Shown here: piece after piece, positions 1-12,400 of the stretch
How the letters are laid out: each line of letters starts with the position of its first letter
Position numbering within the stretch: position 1 is the stretch's first letter
Source of the DNA: Ligula intestinalis
Lineage: Eukaryota; Platyhelminthes; Cestoda; Diphyllobothriidea; Diphyllobothriidae
Length of the DNA: 64,000 bases
Direction of reading: 5' to 3'
Assembly: GCA_036362985.1 (NCBI GenBank)
Contig: JAYGXS010000002.1
Coordinates: forward strand, 7,007,719-7,071,718
Position numbers and translations under genes: made by a program
The notes under the pieces: generated by a model
Databases searched by the model: none
Seen by the model: the letters and a program-made list of their open reading frames with translations, nothing else
What the model was told of the DNA's origin: nothing

Positions 1-47
1 ATAACTACCTATTGTGATTGACAATAGACAGTTGGTAGTTTCATTGC

Positions 48-200
48 GTGGTGTTAAGGTTACTAAGGTTTAACCCTAATGGCTGCGATCTTCCAGGCCT
101 GGTTCCTTAGGAGATGAAAGAGAAGTCATGCGAAGACCAGAGTAGTAGGAAGAATATGTACTTTCAGAATGAATTGGAGAAGAGGTAGTAGGAAAATTTA
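48..200 (+). repeat. R1 repeat, partial copy
   Basis: AAGGTTTAACCCTAATGGCT, GCCTGGTTCCTTAGGAGATG and CCAGAGTAGTAGGAAGAATA are the left-end words of R1. The sequence continues differently after about 200. Confidence 0.7.
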
Positions 201-1061
201 CTAGCAGACGACCGCAAGTCAGCGGATGGCGTCTAAAATGAGGTCTGCTCAGCAGCCGTCACATGAGGTCCTGTGTGAGCCAGTCTGAGATTGGCTGTTA
301 CCGAGACTGAAAACAGCGAGCCTTCCGAAAGTTCACTTCGTGTTGAGCTAGTCACTACAGTTTCACTGGGCGTTTGGTTTAACTTCTTTCCTATTTGGTG
401 AAACGGTGTGTTCAGAAGTCCCCAATCTTAGGCCTTAGATATAAATTTGACGTGTGAAGCTAGATGATGCGCTCTCGCAGTAGTTTCTTGACAAAAATAG
501 TCGATGAATGCGGTTGAAACCTACGTCGGCGACGAACATCGAGACATACTCAAGAGTCGCGTGCCTAAGCCTGTTTCACATTGGACACCCTAGCACATGT
601 TTATCTGCAAAAGTGGTTATGCTGGCCAGGGACGGTTGTTTTCAAGTCAAAGTCGGCTGGAGTGGCATTATTTGCCAACTGCGCACAGGTTAGGCACCAC
701 CATGCGGACACTGCCTGTTGACACCGAAAAACCAAGCAAGTAGGAAACTCGTTCAGCCTTGGCGGCCGGTTCAAATGACCATAACTGAATCCTAACTTTT
801 TGTTTTCTAAAAGACACTTCGACCGTCAGTTTCGACTATGTCCACCACGTGCTTAATGATCGGCCGGAAGTAGACGCGTGGATTAGATTATAGTGATGTA
901 GACTAGCGCGGCATCCATCATACTCTCTCTCTCTCTCACCTGGGTCCGGTGTCATGAGCAGGTAAAAAAGACCGAAGGTAAGAGAGGGCGCAAGTGGCTG
1001 GAGCCGTCACAACTGGCTCAGGTCCAACGAAGGGCGAGTGCCGTAAAGGCTGCCAAAAGGT

Positions 1062-1500
1062 GGTCGTGTCGACAAAACGAAGGTTTCCCAAATCAGAAGT
1101 CAGGGGAGGTAGAGTAGGTTGGAACAGTTTAACTGCGAGCAAATAAGATTTACAAAGGCCCTGCCAAGCGATAGCAACCAGCTGTGTCTTCAGCCTACGC
1201 ATGTCTACTGTTGAGACTTTTACATAGCTTATAATTCACTATTTATTTAATATTAACATACTATACCAATTGTTGTTATCATTGGAGATTGATGCCCACG
1301 TTACGACTGGATATTGAGTCAGTGGATATAAGATAATCGACCCAGATAGGATTAGTGTCGACAAAACGAAGGTCTCCCAAATCAGAAGTCAGGGAAGACA
1401 TGAGGTTGGAAAAGCTATTCACTGTGAGAAAAGAGCAACGCAAAGGGCGCTATCACGCGCTAGCTGCCGGCTGCGTCTTCAAGCCAGCTGTGAAAGTTTG
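1062..1500 (+). repeat. Local direct repeat pair
   Basis: GTGTCGACAAAACGAAGGT and CCCAAATCAGAAGTCAGGG occur at 1066-1110 and 1353-1398, and similarity continues about 100 bp in each copy (1062-1205 and 1353-1500). Confidence 0.6.
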
Positions 1501-2225
1501 TGCGCCGCTGGGAGGCCTTGACTGCGAGGTGCGTCCTTACGGCTAATTAAATGAAACAGCGCGTATCGATTGACTTGGAGCTTGCGCAAGTCTCAAGTGC
1601 CAAGTCGACTGGGGAGCGAGAGAAAAGACAAGAGCGCGTGGAACTAATTTTCACGCAGTGAGTGCAAAACGTGGCAGAGCGCAGTGGCGTTGGGTGTGTA
1701 CTCCTCCAAAGCCACATTAACTCTTTTCGATTCCCCCAATTATCAGAAGCCCGTGGATTCTAATCGACCTTATCGTTGAATATCGATGAGTATTTTGGAC
1801 AGAACGTGTCATGGGCCCACCCGACAGCACGTCCCATGAGGGCCTCTGCAATTAGCGTTGTGTCAAAAACAAGGATAATATAGCTGATCACCATGCTTTT
1901 CATCAACCACAGAACCCCAAGTGATGCAGGGGGGGGGCTTCTGTTCCTTTTTAAAACAATATTGTCTTCCTCTTAGTCGTAAACTTTGATTAGAAATTCT
2001 ATCTTTTGGGAAGAGTATGAAACCTTACAGCGTCTGAGTCATTGGTATACGTGAGAAATTTAACTCAAAATTTGCACGACCTACACGCATCTCGGGCCAC
2101 ATCCATTCAGCACGTACGGACATCGTTTTGCTTTGCTTTTGCCTTCGATGAATTGTCGCCAAGTGGGATTAAATGAAAATAATCGATAATAAATCGTAAT
2201 AATCAAATGAAAAATTCAAGCCTGG

Positions 2226-2715
2226 TTTCCCTGTAGTGGGTTTTAACACCACTGTTGAGGCCCGTGATCGCTCACTCATCGCGCCCCACTGCTGTTGACA
2301 GCGTGCCTTTGGAACCAGGCGCAAGTGAGCGCGCCTGGCCTTCCTGTCGTGACCTCAATCCGTCTGGACAAACCTCAAGGCCGTGGCTGCTGCCAGGCGC
2401 ACTGACGCTCGGCCTATTAACGCGCCCACGCCCTCTCGCGGTCCGACCAATGACCTTCAAAGTTGTAGCCAGCAGTAGCCGCTCCAATGTCTGCCCCCAG
2501 ACATCACTCTGGACCTAGCTCGCCTGGCGGCTAGACGTGCACTCCGGCAGTCAAGACTTCGTCCTAACTTCCTCCAATTCATGCTGTTAATAATATATTC
2601 TTCCTAATACTCTGGCCTTTCCAGAGCTTCTCTATCCTCTCCTAAGGAACTGGGCCTGGAATATCGCGGCCGTTAGTGCTAAGCTGAATAGGCTTAACAA
2701 TCCTCGATAGTATCG
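2226..2715 (-). repeat. R1 repeat, long copy
   Basis: On the minus strand it matches the whole 35075-35540 copy: the CTGGTTCC/TAGTAGGAAGAATAT end, then CGTCTAGCCGCCAGGCGAGC, the long central part around ATTGGTCGGACCGCGAGAGG, and the distal part with GACGGATTGAGGTCACGACA. Open frames here are on both strands and repeat-borne. Confidence 0.8.
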
Positions 2716-3079
2716 CCAAAAGATAATCACTCCCACTGTCCTGTCTGTCAGGTCAGACCGGTTTCCAGTTGCCCGTCTCATTTGCTGAAAATTCATAAGC
2801 TTAGGAGATCCAAGCCAATTCTCACATACACAGGGGACATTGCAGCTTGCCCCTCGTTCGGAATGAGTATCGATTTACCATCTCAGTGGGCACGGTCTTT
2901 AGCTGAGACTGAAGCACGTCAGGTTAACGTTGATTAGGAGGGGTCTGATCTGTGTCGTGAGGATGAAAACTCGACTATTAACATCACTAGTGGTTCTTTG
3001 TCCCCGTCTTTATTTTGGATGAGGATGAAATTGCATGCGATGACCGGTTTGGAGTCTGCCTCTCTCGAAAGCATGTCAA

Positions 3080-3835
3080 ACTCAAATAGGGTAGTGCAGT
3101 AGAACATAAGTTAACAAGCTTAATACCGTTCGGCACAGAGCTCGTCATGCGAAAAACTCCTCTTAAGAAACGTGCCGAATTCAACTGCATGAGTCCACTG
3201 ATTGGCTGCAGGCGACCGAAGACCCACACGCAGGTAGCAAGATGTAGTGGGTGTTAGCGTCACTGTGGAAACCCGTGATCGCTGACTCATCGCACCCTAC
3301 TGTTGTTGACGCCGTGCCTTTGGAACCAGGCATCAACGAACGTGTCTGGCCTCGATCCGTCTGGACACACCTCAAGGCTCTGGCTGCTGCCAGACGCACT
3401 GACGCGCGACCTAATGCGGTCCAACCAATGACCTTCAAGGCGGCGGCCAACGGTGACCACTCGAATGTCTGCTCCCATACATCACTTTGCACCTAGCCCA
3501 ACTCGCGGATAGACGTGCGGTCAGGTAGTCCAATATTTCACAACCCATTCTTCTGTCCTTCTGCAGAATCAACTATTCCTAACAATTTGGATTCCCCAAG
3601 ACTTCTCTCTATCTCAGCTCCCAAGGAACCGGGCCTGGAAGATCGCAGCTGTTAGGGTTAATCTTCTTAGCCTTAGCCCTTGCGATAAAGACTCAATGGC
3701 AGATACAGGCACTGACAACCCGTTAAGTGAGTAGAAGCTCATCAATTGAGATAACGTTTACGCGAGAGGCTCGATCGTCACCTGAAGTGCTCGTAGATGG
3801 GGCTGTTTGCTGCCCGAGGTTCCACTGTAGTAAAT
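3080..3835 (+). repeat. R2 repeat, interrupted by R1
   Basis: Left part: CTCGTCATGCGAAAAACTCC and CACTGATTGGCTGCAGGCGA. Right part: GAAGTGCTCGTAGATGGGGC. Both occur in the same order in the uninterrupted copy at 17385-17700; here R1 (3242-3687) separates them. Confidence 0.7.
3242..3687 (-). repeat. R1 repeat, long copy inserted into repeat R2
   Basis: It matches the 2226-2715 copy in the same orientation. The flanks, 3080-3241 and 3688-3835, are contiguous in the R2 copy at 17385-17700, which marks the ends of this insertion. Confidence 0.8.
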
Positions 3836-4559
3836 ACTCACAACCCGGCAGTCAAGTCATGAACCCCTGAAGCCCCAGTTTCGTTCAGACGCACTGTAGG
3901 CCCCATCAAACGTGTCGCTAACCCGCCGTTGCTGTTTTGCAGTTTTAAGGAAACACAGATGTTGGAAACTTCCACTAACTTAAATTAGGTTATCTAATTG
4001 CACACAGCTGAGTGTGTGATCCGTATTCTGTGCGTTAGGTTGATAAGCCACCTTACAATTGGTCTGTCCGATAGCTGGGACTGTGGCGCTATCTATGTCT
4101 CGTTGAACAGTTATCATAGAACGTTAATCGAGACTTAGGAATCTTTTTTAGAAGTTATTAAAGTAGTCCCAGCTTCTGCATTTCCAGGTAAAGACAGAAA
4201 CACGAAAGCCCTAACTATTGGTGCGAGGCATATGTGTGATCGTCTAATTATTTCGGGAAAACTGTAAGCTGGAGTGCATACCTAGTCTGGGGTTCAGGGT
4301 CAGTATTCAAAGTACTTATCTGAGCGTCAGATGCACGCAGAAGAAAGGGGATATTTCGAGGACGTGCTATCATCCCTGTGTGGCCCGAAGACAGATTGAT
4401 GACCTCATCCGTAAGCGTCATGACAGTACATGGGGAAATGACTTGTATCCAGTTTACTCAATCAAAATCGCAGTGTTTTGCCTCATTATGAAGGGGAAAT
4501 CAAACTCCGTAATTTAATCTGGTGTTTGGCAGTTCTGTAGTGACTAGCTTGCGCCGAAG

Positions 4560-4905
4560 GGAACTCCGCTAGAATCGCACGACTGTGGTTCTCGGCGTCC
4601 GCGAAAAGCCAATCACAGATCCCGCATAGCTGGTCCTTCGCACGGTGACGTTTAGCAAGCCTACACGCGTGAATTGCCTTCTCTTCCCACTGGCCTGACT
4701 GCCGCCAAACCGGCGTTTCGACCTGGCTGGCCCTCCTGGCTGGTCGTGTGCTCCAAAGTCAAAACTCTTTCCATCCATTTTCCGTTCCTCTGTGTTCACA
4801 ATATACTGTTGCTAATACTCGGGCCTCTACTGACTTCTTCTAGACTAAGTAACCACGGTCTGAAGATCGCAGTTGCTAGGGTTTAACTTATTTTCCCTGC
4901 GTACT
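4560..4905 (-). repeat. R1 repeat, copy with alternative interior
   Basis: The minus strand has GTTAAACCCTAGCAACTGCG, the ACTTAGTCTAGAAG end and TTGTGAACACAGAGGAACGG. The interior resembles the 20935 and 31925 copies more than the 2226 copy. Confidence 0.65.
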
Positions 4906-5539
4906 TGGCGATGGTTCTACATAACTGCATTAGTCTCAATCTCTAGCAATAGGGCACGGATGAATGGCTCACCTTTTGAGCATTTGAATTCTTAACCTCC
5001 TCGACACCAAATGAAAATTCAGAGCGACGCGAACCACCTTGTCCGTAGAAAGTTTCAGACGGGGCTAGCAGGTTCGTAAAACCCTCGCTAGGATTCCAAA
5101 TCTTTCAGCATAGACACGCCGACATATCGCAACAAGTGGACTTTGGACATATACGGTGTCTCCAACTGATGATGGATGTTCAGAATCATCGTTCGGCCTA
5201 GTCTTCTCAGTATCAACGGCAGCTATTTTGGCCAAATATACTTAATGACCTTGCAACAGTCATTCATCAAAATCTACAGGCAGGAATACATCGAATAACA
5301 AACGTTACTAAAACTACAAATTCCAAAAAATGGCTGTGATTACATCGTTCAGACACATGCATTATGCTATTTTTCATGACGTATTATTTAGATGATAGAA
5401 CCTATTCAACGATACATCAACAGTGTGAGGACAAACACCAATAGAGAAAGGATTAACGAAGAAACACAATGATGTAGGGTAATTTGTGCAAATATTCTCA
5501 GGTTTAACTTGAAAAGTATGTTTGGCAAAAACGATTTTG

Positions 5540-5812
5540 GTAGTTCATCATCGGTCCGATAAAATTGCATGGCGAATGAGACAATCAGTTATGTGAAGTG
5601 TTTTATATGTTGAATGAATGCAGGTGTTTCACCGATCTAGTCAAGGAACAATTAATTTCCGCTTTGCCGAGGAGCTCGCAACGCAAACCCTCAATGACCG
5701 TCACATAGAGACAAAGGTGATATGATGAAGAAGTGGATCCGACAAATCATCGGGCCGATAAAATTGCATGGAGAGTGAGAAAATCAGTTATGTGAAGTTT
5801 TGTATGTGTGTT
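5540..5812 (+). repeat. Direct duplication of a repeat unit (period ~203 bp)
   Basis: CCGATAAAATTGCATGG followed by AATCAGTTATGTGAAGT occurs at about 5551-5602 and again at about 5755-5801. The interval carries the same body as 9780-9912. Confidence 0.6.
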
Positions 5813-8404
5813 TTTGTGGCGTGGAGGGTGGGCGCTTAGTCATCCTTTCGTTGCCTCGTCTCGTGCCTGCCAGGATCGGCGTGTAGAGGAGGGAGGATGT
5901 TTGAGGTCTGAACATCAGACGCGCAGCATCTGTTTGACTGCTCTCTGTGGCTTCGAGGGGCGTGCGATTACCGTTTGTAGTCGACTGATGGCCTCTGAAA
6001 CAAAATAGATGAGGGCGAGATTCCAAATAGGTCTTTCTTTCTCCCTTAGAACTCCATGGCAGTTCTTTGGGCTTGGCGCGAACGCTGGTTAAGAAAGAGT
6101 CGATCTTTAATGGTTTTGCCTTTCGAGTTTTAAACCTGCTTCATACTTCAGACTTTGAAGATTAGCGGCCTTTCCACAAATAGGAAACTACGTATTGCTA
6201 GAAGGGCCTGTTAGCTACTTCCTCACGAAAAAAGCATGAGAGATTTCTACAGTCTTTATTACTTTAAAAAAATACCAAGAACACACAATTCGAAGAAAAA
6301 GTTTTGCTTATATTTAAGTAGGCGGATAAAATGACATCTTTAGAATTAGCCAATGACCATAGAAAATTACCAATTTTTAACTAGTTAATGAGTGATTATC
6401 ATCTTAATAAAAAATTATTCCGCAGTGTCTATAATACAGGGACAACCGTGTCTAGTAAATTATCCATATATGGATTATTATATCACAAGACCAAGAGTAC
6501 TCTGGCTTAAGTAAGTAGCTCTTTGGCCATCCACTTGCAGAGACCATCACATCAACGTTTCTTCAGATGTTTTTTAATGAATTAGATAATCGATGCACCG
6601 TATAGCCACTTTCACAGTACCAGAGAGTTATCTCGAAAAATTCAATAAAGTACATGGTTGGCGTTAATGAACCGAGGAAAATTGTTGACGAATAGGGGAA
6701 TCATGGATGATATATAAAAGTAATTTCGCAAAATTGAACCACCCAGCGATCGAGGGCACCTATAGAACGCACTTGTGAACGAATGAAAATGTGTCAAGTT
6801 ATTTTTAATTTAACGGTAAACATATAATCATACAAGAGGCTATGCACGAAGGCTTTTTTCGGTACTCAAAATTATATGACGGTGCATCCTCCCTGATTCG
6901 AAATCCCAGCTCCATTAGCTTGACTAAAAAAACATAATAGGCAACAGTTTACGTTTTAGAGCTTTCTCTGGCCTCTGGACTCTAGTGAGCATGCCTGTGA
7001 GCGTTTGCCTTGCTCGGTTTACGACATCCTGAAACTTCCAACTGTCTGCCAAGCACATACCTTTTACTATCTAAGGCACTGTTCTTCTAAGAAACCATCT
7101 TTTCTGCTCTTCTTACAGTCACATCATTATGATTTGGATTGACACCTTGTAAATAAGTTGAGTATCGGAGGCCTTCACCGGATAAGACGGTGCCACTCAG
7201 TAGCAGTATTAAGACGTTTTTTAAGTTCAGTTGTGGCACCCAGGTAAGCGTTCGGGAATTCAAGTTAGGCAAATGAACGTTTTCGTTGAATTCATCATCA
7301 GGCAAATCCAATAATGTAAGGGCGGTTAGAGTTAACAAAATTCTACGCTATCAATCAGTGGTAATTAGGGAGAAAAGGTGAGGAAGAAGTGTTAAGAGAT
7401 GAAGGGGATCAGATTCTAGCCTTAATTAGGGACCAGAGAGGGGAAAGGGAAGAGAAGCGGTCCGACAATTAGTTCACGTCGCCCTGTCATCCTTGTCTCG
7501 AATATTTGGGAAGGCGTGTCACCATCTTGTGACGGCGTGGATAGCCTGGGGATGCTTGCTATCACTATCTCGTCGCCGTTTCGCTGTGTGGTAGGAAGCG
7601 TGTGGAAGGACATTGAGTTGGTATTCGGCCATGGGAGCCTTAGGGCCGCTACAAATACCTTATTTGCACATAAGATCGGGTTAGTGGGGCGTATGGTGAC
7701 TGCCCCTGCCGTCGAAAGTATCCGCTGACACAGGAACTTGGAACGTTTCACCGGCACTTTGTGCAGGACTCGAAACGCTTGGTTTACACTTACTCGTTGC
7801 TTAAACTTCCGATAACTCTACCCTCCCTTATGTTCTTTTATTTGCCTGATGATGAATTAATCAAAAACGCTCTTTCATCCAATGCGGCTTCCTAAAAACT
7901 ATTTTTCTTAGCTGTTTTTGATCTGTTCTAGTTATGAGTGCCAGATTTCAGGTAATGATTTGGAAATCACAGCTTAAGTGCTTTAAAGACTGATGGCAAT
8001 ACATTTTTTTTCAGACGCAAGTGCAAATGTTTAGTTCGCGACGGCATCGTCCTCTGAGGTAGCTCTACTTCCATTGAAAGAGTAGTCTCCCCTCACCACA
8101 GAAAGGTGTCTGAGCTATGTATGTTCCCTGCTTTAAACGACACATGAATTTCGACAAAAACGTATCTCAGTATTTGTTGCTTCATCGTATTATTAATAGG
8201 AAGTGCTCATAAGGAGGAGTGTTGGCTTTGTGGTCTGAAAAGACTCAGATGATCCCGTCTTGGTTAGAATAAAACGCACACGCAAAGCACGCGTTTATAT
8301 GCAGTCACCGTAACAGATGGTCAGCCAATAGGATTTAAGTGACCAATCGATTACTGCGAACAAGTTAGGGCCATTTACCTGCGGGCCTAGGCTGTATTCA
8401 GGAA

Positions 8405-8416
8405 CTTTTTTATAGG
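8405..8416 (+). promoter_or_regulatory. Possible 3' splice acceptor 10 nt upstream of the gene 1 start codon
   Basis: A pyrimidine-rich run ends in TTTTTTATAG at 8415, followed by GGGTTCGGCC and the ATG at 8426. It could be the acceptor of a 5'-UTR intron or a spliced-leader trans-splicing site, which flatworms use on many genes. The sequence alone cannot separate the two, and chance is possible. Confidence 0.35.
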
Positions 8417-8425
8417 GGTTCGGCC

Positions 8426-9404
8426 ATGAATAAAGGTGGCAAAAAGGAGGATCAAGTTCAATTGGAAATAACCACCCAAGAAGACTGGGAAGATCTCATG
8501 CAAATGGATGGGCTAAAAGGTTTGTAGATTCCGAAAAGCGTCTAGTCAGTGCCACCATCATAGTGATCGATGTTTTTCAAGAATGGACCGGTCCATGCGC
8601 CGCATTGTTCGGACTTTTTCGAACTCTCAAGGAGGAACTGAACGATAAAATGCTGATATTTGCAACAGCTTGCGCAGACACGGTGGACTCTTTGGAAAAG
8701 TACCGTGGCAGATCAGAACCATACTTTCTATTTTTTGGGGTAAATTAACATTGAAGATGATCTGCGACCTCTATCCAAACAGGCTTCAGTTTTAGTGAAT
8801 GTGATAAAAGGTGTAAATCCACCGTTAATGGAAACGACCATAAGGGAGATGTTAAAGAACGAAAAGGAAGCATTTGCCGGTTTTGTTGCACGCGTCGAGG
8901 TAGAAGACCTCTACCTGAAAGCCATCGAGGAAGCCAAAGAGGCGGAAGCCAAACGGAAGTCTCTTGAAATGGGTAGGGTCACTGTTTTAAGGAAGATGCA
9001 TGTTTGGTAGAAATTGACCAGGAGAGTACGCTTGTCATCATCTGCCCTCCTTTTGTTGGAACGGATCAAACGGATGCTATTATCGAACAGGTAGATTTAT
9101 TGATTATGAATTAATAACGTGCTTCACAGTTCACTTCCAATGAATTCGAAATCCTCCTTGATGAGACACGACCCCTGGATGATGATATGATTGATGCTGT
9201 ACTTAACGACGAGATGGATGACCCTGACTTTGGGCCTAGACTCAATGTGATGTCCAAGGGCCCGGCTCGGCTACTGGTAATCGCTAAGGGACCGCAGGGC
9301 GTTCACGAGGCTATAGTTCCCTACATTTTGACTGTCGAGCCCGACGGTAATGAAACTGCTGCTGCCGAAGGTGAGGAAGATGCTCCAAACCCCCCAATTG
9401 AAAG
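8426..9404 (+). CDS. NME8: Gene 1 exons 1-5: thioredoxin domain and first, degenerate NDK module
   Basis: Five exons are separated by four mini-introns of 44, 43, 38 and 39 nt (8520-8563, 8740-8782, 8973-9010, 9091-9129). The start ATG at 8426 begins MNKGGKKEDQVQLEI. Exon 2 carries VIDVFQEWTGPCAAL, the thioredoxin active-site region, with Thr in place of the first Cys. Exon 3 ends in a Glu/Lys/Ala-rich helix (AKEAEAKRKSLEM). Exons 4-5 read STLVIICPP ... SKGPARLLVIAKG, which match the first and middle strands of an NDK fold but lack the NxxHGS active site. Exon 5 ends in a strong GTGAGT donor. Confidence 0.93.
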
Positions 9405-12400
9405 GTGAGTCGATGACGAAAGTTGCGTTGATTTCACTTTAAAAAAGACACGCAATTTTATTGGCTTCGAATGCTCACTGCTGTTCTAAAAATTTACAAA
9501 AAGTAAGGAAAAACAAAACGGAAACATCTCAATCGTACCCTCAAACATAGTAACATTTGGTTATTGTTCCCTAACGTAAATAATATTAGTCTTGATGAAA
9601 TGGATCCGAACCCGGATCCGAATGGATCGGAATGGCCACTTCTGGCTTGTTAGTCGTCGTCAGCCAGTCATAACCAATTTCAAGGGTTCGAACTCCCGAG
9701 AGTTGAACCCGGGACCTTTGGTCACTGAGTTCAATACTCTACCACTGCACCACGGGCTCCTTGCTTTGTCGGTTGAGATTGCAAATATGATGAATATATG
9801 TGCTTCGACGATCTAGTAGAAGAACAATTAAGTTCCGCTTTGCCCAGGAGCTCGCAACGTGAACCCGTTAGACAGTCACATAGTAACTATGATGATATAA
9901 TGAAATGGATCCTTCACTCGAATATATCTTGTTTATTTTTAGCGCTGGTCGCAATGCAATCAAGCAATTTGCCATTTATTTCTTTTCCTGTCCCACATAT
10001 AGTCTTGAACAGCACATTCGTCGTTTAAAACCTACTCTTTTGAAAAGTTGCTTCCTGTTAGCTCAATTTTTTCATTTTCTAAACCGTCCATGGCACTAGA
10101 ATTGAAGTTATCCTCGAACTCCATCTTTGTCATATGCATGTGGTGTCTAAGTAGTGGTCGTGCTTAAATCACTACAGTCATCAGATGGAAGCCTAGACAA
10201 TTGGTGCAAGACCGAAGTATTAGAGTGAGGGCTTTATTGTTGTCTCAGAGAGCAGTGACCACTGACGAAACCAGGGCTGGTGTTGGCTGCGTCCATTCGT
10301 ATCTGAGAAGATGGGAGATTGTGAGAGAGAGATGACAGTTGCTTTCACATGCTTTTATAGCGAGTTCGAGGCGTTTGCTATTGGTGTCTTGCATTCTCCG
10401 AGGGGGTGTTGCCTGTATTAGCCTCTGCTGCGTTGGCCGAGTGGTGGCGTATTTAAATGGCCCGTAGGCATCCGCGACTGGTTTGGACGCTCCTGTGTAC
10501 TCGCCTGTAGGCGTACGTTTGTGTGCGGGTGGAAATCGGTCAGGGATCTTCAGGTCAGCAAATCGGAAACAGCTGCCTGGGAAGTTGCATGATGTTGACG
10601 CAGCGGGTGTTGAACGCAGAAGGCGGCAGAGCATTGTTGACTGTCCACCGAATTATCTTATGGATTACCACATAAAATCAGCCCGTCTCCTTTAGTGCTT
10701 CAGAAAACGTTTCAGACATTGATTTAAAGATCCTCATTGAGGGTGTTTGTGGTTACTGTTCTGGTTCGTTCAGAGATTACATGACAAAAACGTCTGCCTT
10801 AGCCATGTGTATTTTTCTGCTCCGATTGCATGTTTTGATATTCGAATGAAGTTAACTAAAATGCATGTACGCTAGAAAGATTACACAACTATTACTTCGG
10901 CCACCAGCAGAGTGACAGTATGCGTGATGGACCTAGACTTCTAGCAGAATAACTAAATGAAATTACGTCTATAGGGTGTGTGCCAGAAGGAGGCATAATG
11001 ATTTGGATTCCGCTAAGTCTGGATGAATCTTTACTTCTATTGTGCTTTTACAATGAGCCCCGCAGTAGAGGCACTAAACAAACACCGAAGCCTTACCAGG
11101 AAACGATAGGCGTCAATGAAAATACGCTCCAATACAAAATGTCACATGGTGTGGCGGGGTGACACGCCAAGGTGCAGGCTCACGCCGCGCTAGGCACCTG
11201 CGCCCAATCTCACATGTGATGAGCTTGACTCATTATTGATAGCAGGACTGGATGAGCGGACTAGGCGAGAGTGTGATAGAAGCAGCGCAAGTTTTTCATC
11301 CGTATAAAATAGTTCACATGAAAGTCACTGTGCCTGCGCTCACCCTACTGGGGCACATACCGTTTATCGTGACGGTCGAACTATCAAACAGCGTTTGCGC
11401 ATTATATACAATGGCATTCATTGCACTTAACTGGATCCCAGGACGCCGAAAGCCTCGGACAGTCCGCTAGAACTTGGAAAATTGAGGTGAGCTTGGGGTT
11501 GGTACAAGACATACTTCCTCACAGGCGTTCGGCAGATTCTACGATAGAAAATATCGGAGAGATTTTAAATTCGAAAAAAATTCCAATTTGCGATTGCAAA
11601 GTCAGATTGGCAAACAACTTTTTTGAGTCATTCATCGTCAGGCCGATACAGTGACGTGGTGAATAAAAACGGCCAGGTAATTGCAGCGTTTGAAATTATA
11701 CTGAAGCGCCAAAAGTTGATCATACGATAGCTAACCTGGATGACTTATTGAAAAGCAGGTCAAACTGCACTGACTCTTTTTTCACTCTGGCTTTGCATTG
11801 ATGTAGGTTTTAAGACACGCTTATAAAAGCATAATCGAGGGGTTATTCGCGTTTGGCAGACCCATACAGGCTGTTCACCAGTGGAACATCACGTCTGGTA
11901 GTTTTTAATTTGCTTATCATCCCAAGACGCCTAATTAAAGTAGATGCATTGCCAGTCTGATTCACTACAAGACAATTTATGACCTGTCAACCCGCAAGCA
12001 CTTTGGAATGGTTTTAGATCCCGTCGTTTTGATGGGCAAACTACCGTCTATCCCAGGCTATATTTGACCACAATACCAAAAGAACCAGGCAGTCTTCTTA
12101 GAAAGTACCTGCGTGCTTCCCCTTGCGTGCTGACTACAACATACTGTCAAAAGCATTTTTACCAATGGCTGTGGCCTCAGTGCTTCCTTAGAACCTGATC
12201 GGTTCATGTTTCCAAGAAGCGGTTTGACTTATCTGGACCCTTCTTCTCGAAGCCTCTTTGGCAGGATTTCAGTCAGCTGAAGGAGACGTCATAAATACAC
12301 GCAATTGCTCAGTGTGAATAACTTGCAGGTTTATGCACACTTTTTCATGGCCGATCGTGTTGTGTTCTCAGTCGTGTTCTGGTGTGTTGAGGCTTGGGAC

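Larger units (their letters stand above)
1..8425. other. Region upstream of gene 1, repeats and unassigned sequence
   Basis: R1, R2 and smaller repeats fill much of 1-5800; 5850-8400 has no recognised element or gene. Simple tracts: (CT)n at 926-940 and G9 at 1929-1937. Two matches to TTGCCTGATGATGAATT lie at about 7303 (minus) and 7845 (plus). A promoter for gene 1 could not be identified. Confidence 0.6.

Noticed and set aside
2255..2518. Open frames on both strands in 2255-2518 and 3181-3496 as small genes
   Set aside because: They lie in copies of repeat R1, are GC-rich on both strands, and show no protein-level conservation between copies.
48..3680. Telomere-like TTAGGG/CCCTAA hexamers in R1 copies
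   Set aside because: Only single hexamers inside a conserved repeat word; no tandem array.
7295..7865. CCTGATGATGAATT motif on both strands (about 7303 minus, 7845 plus), possibly ribozyme remnants
   Set aside because: A GAAA box follows only in the first and no consistent stems form. Kept only as a shared motif.
9686..9763. Functional tRNA gene
   Set aside because: A and B box words are present, but anticodon and T stems are imperfect and the unit is embedded in a dispersed repeat. The same applies to 12633, 17738, 35936, 36210 and 63040.
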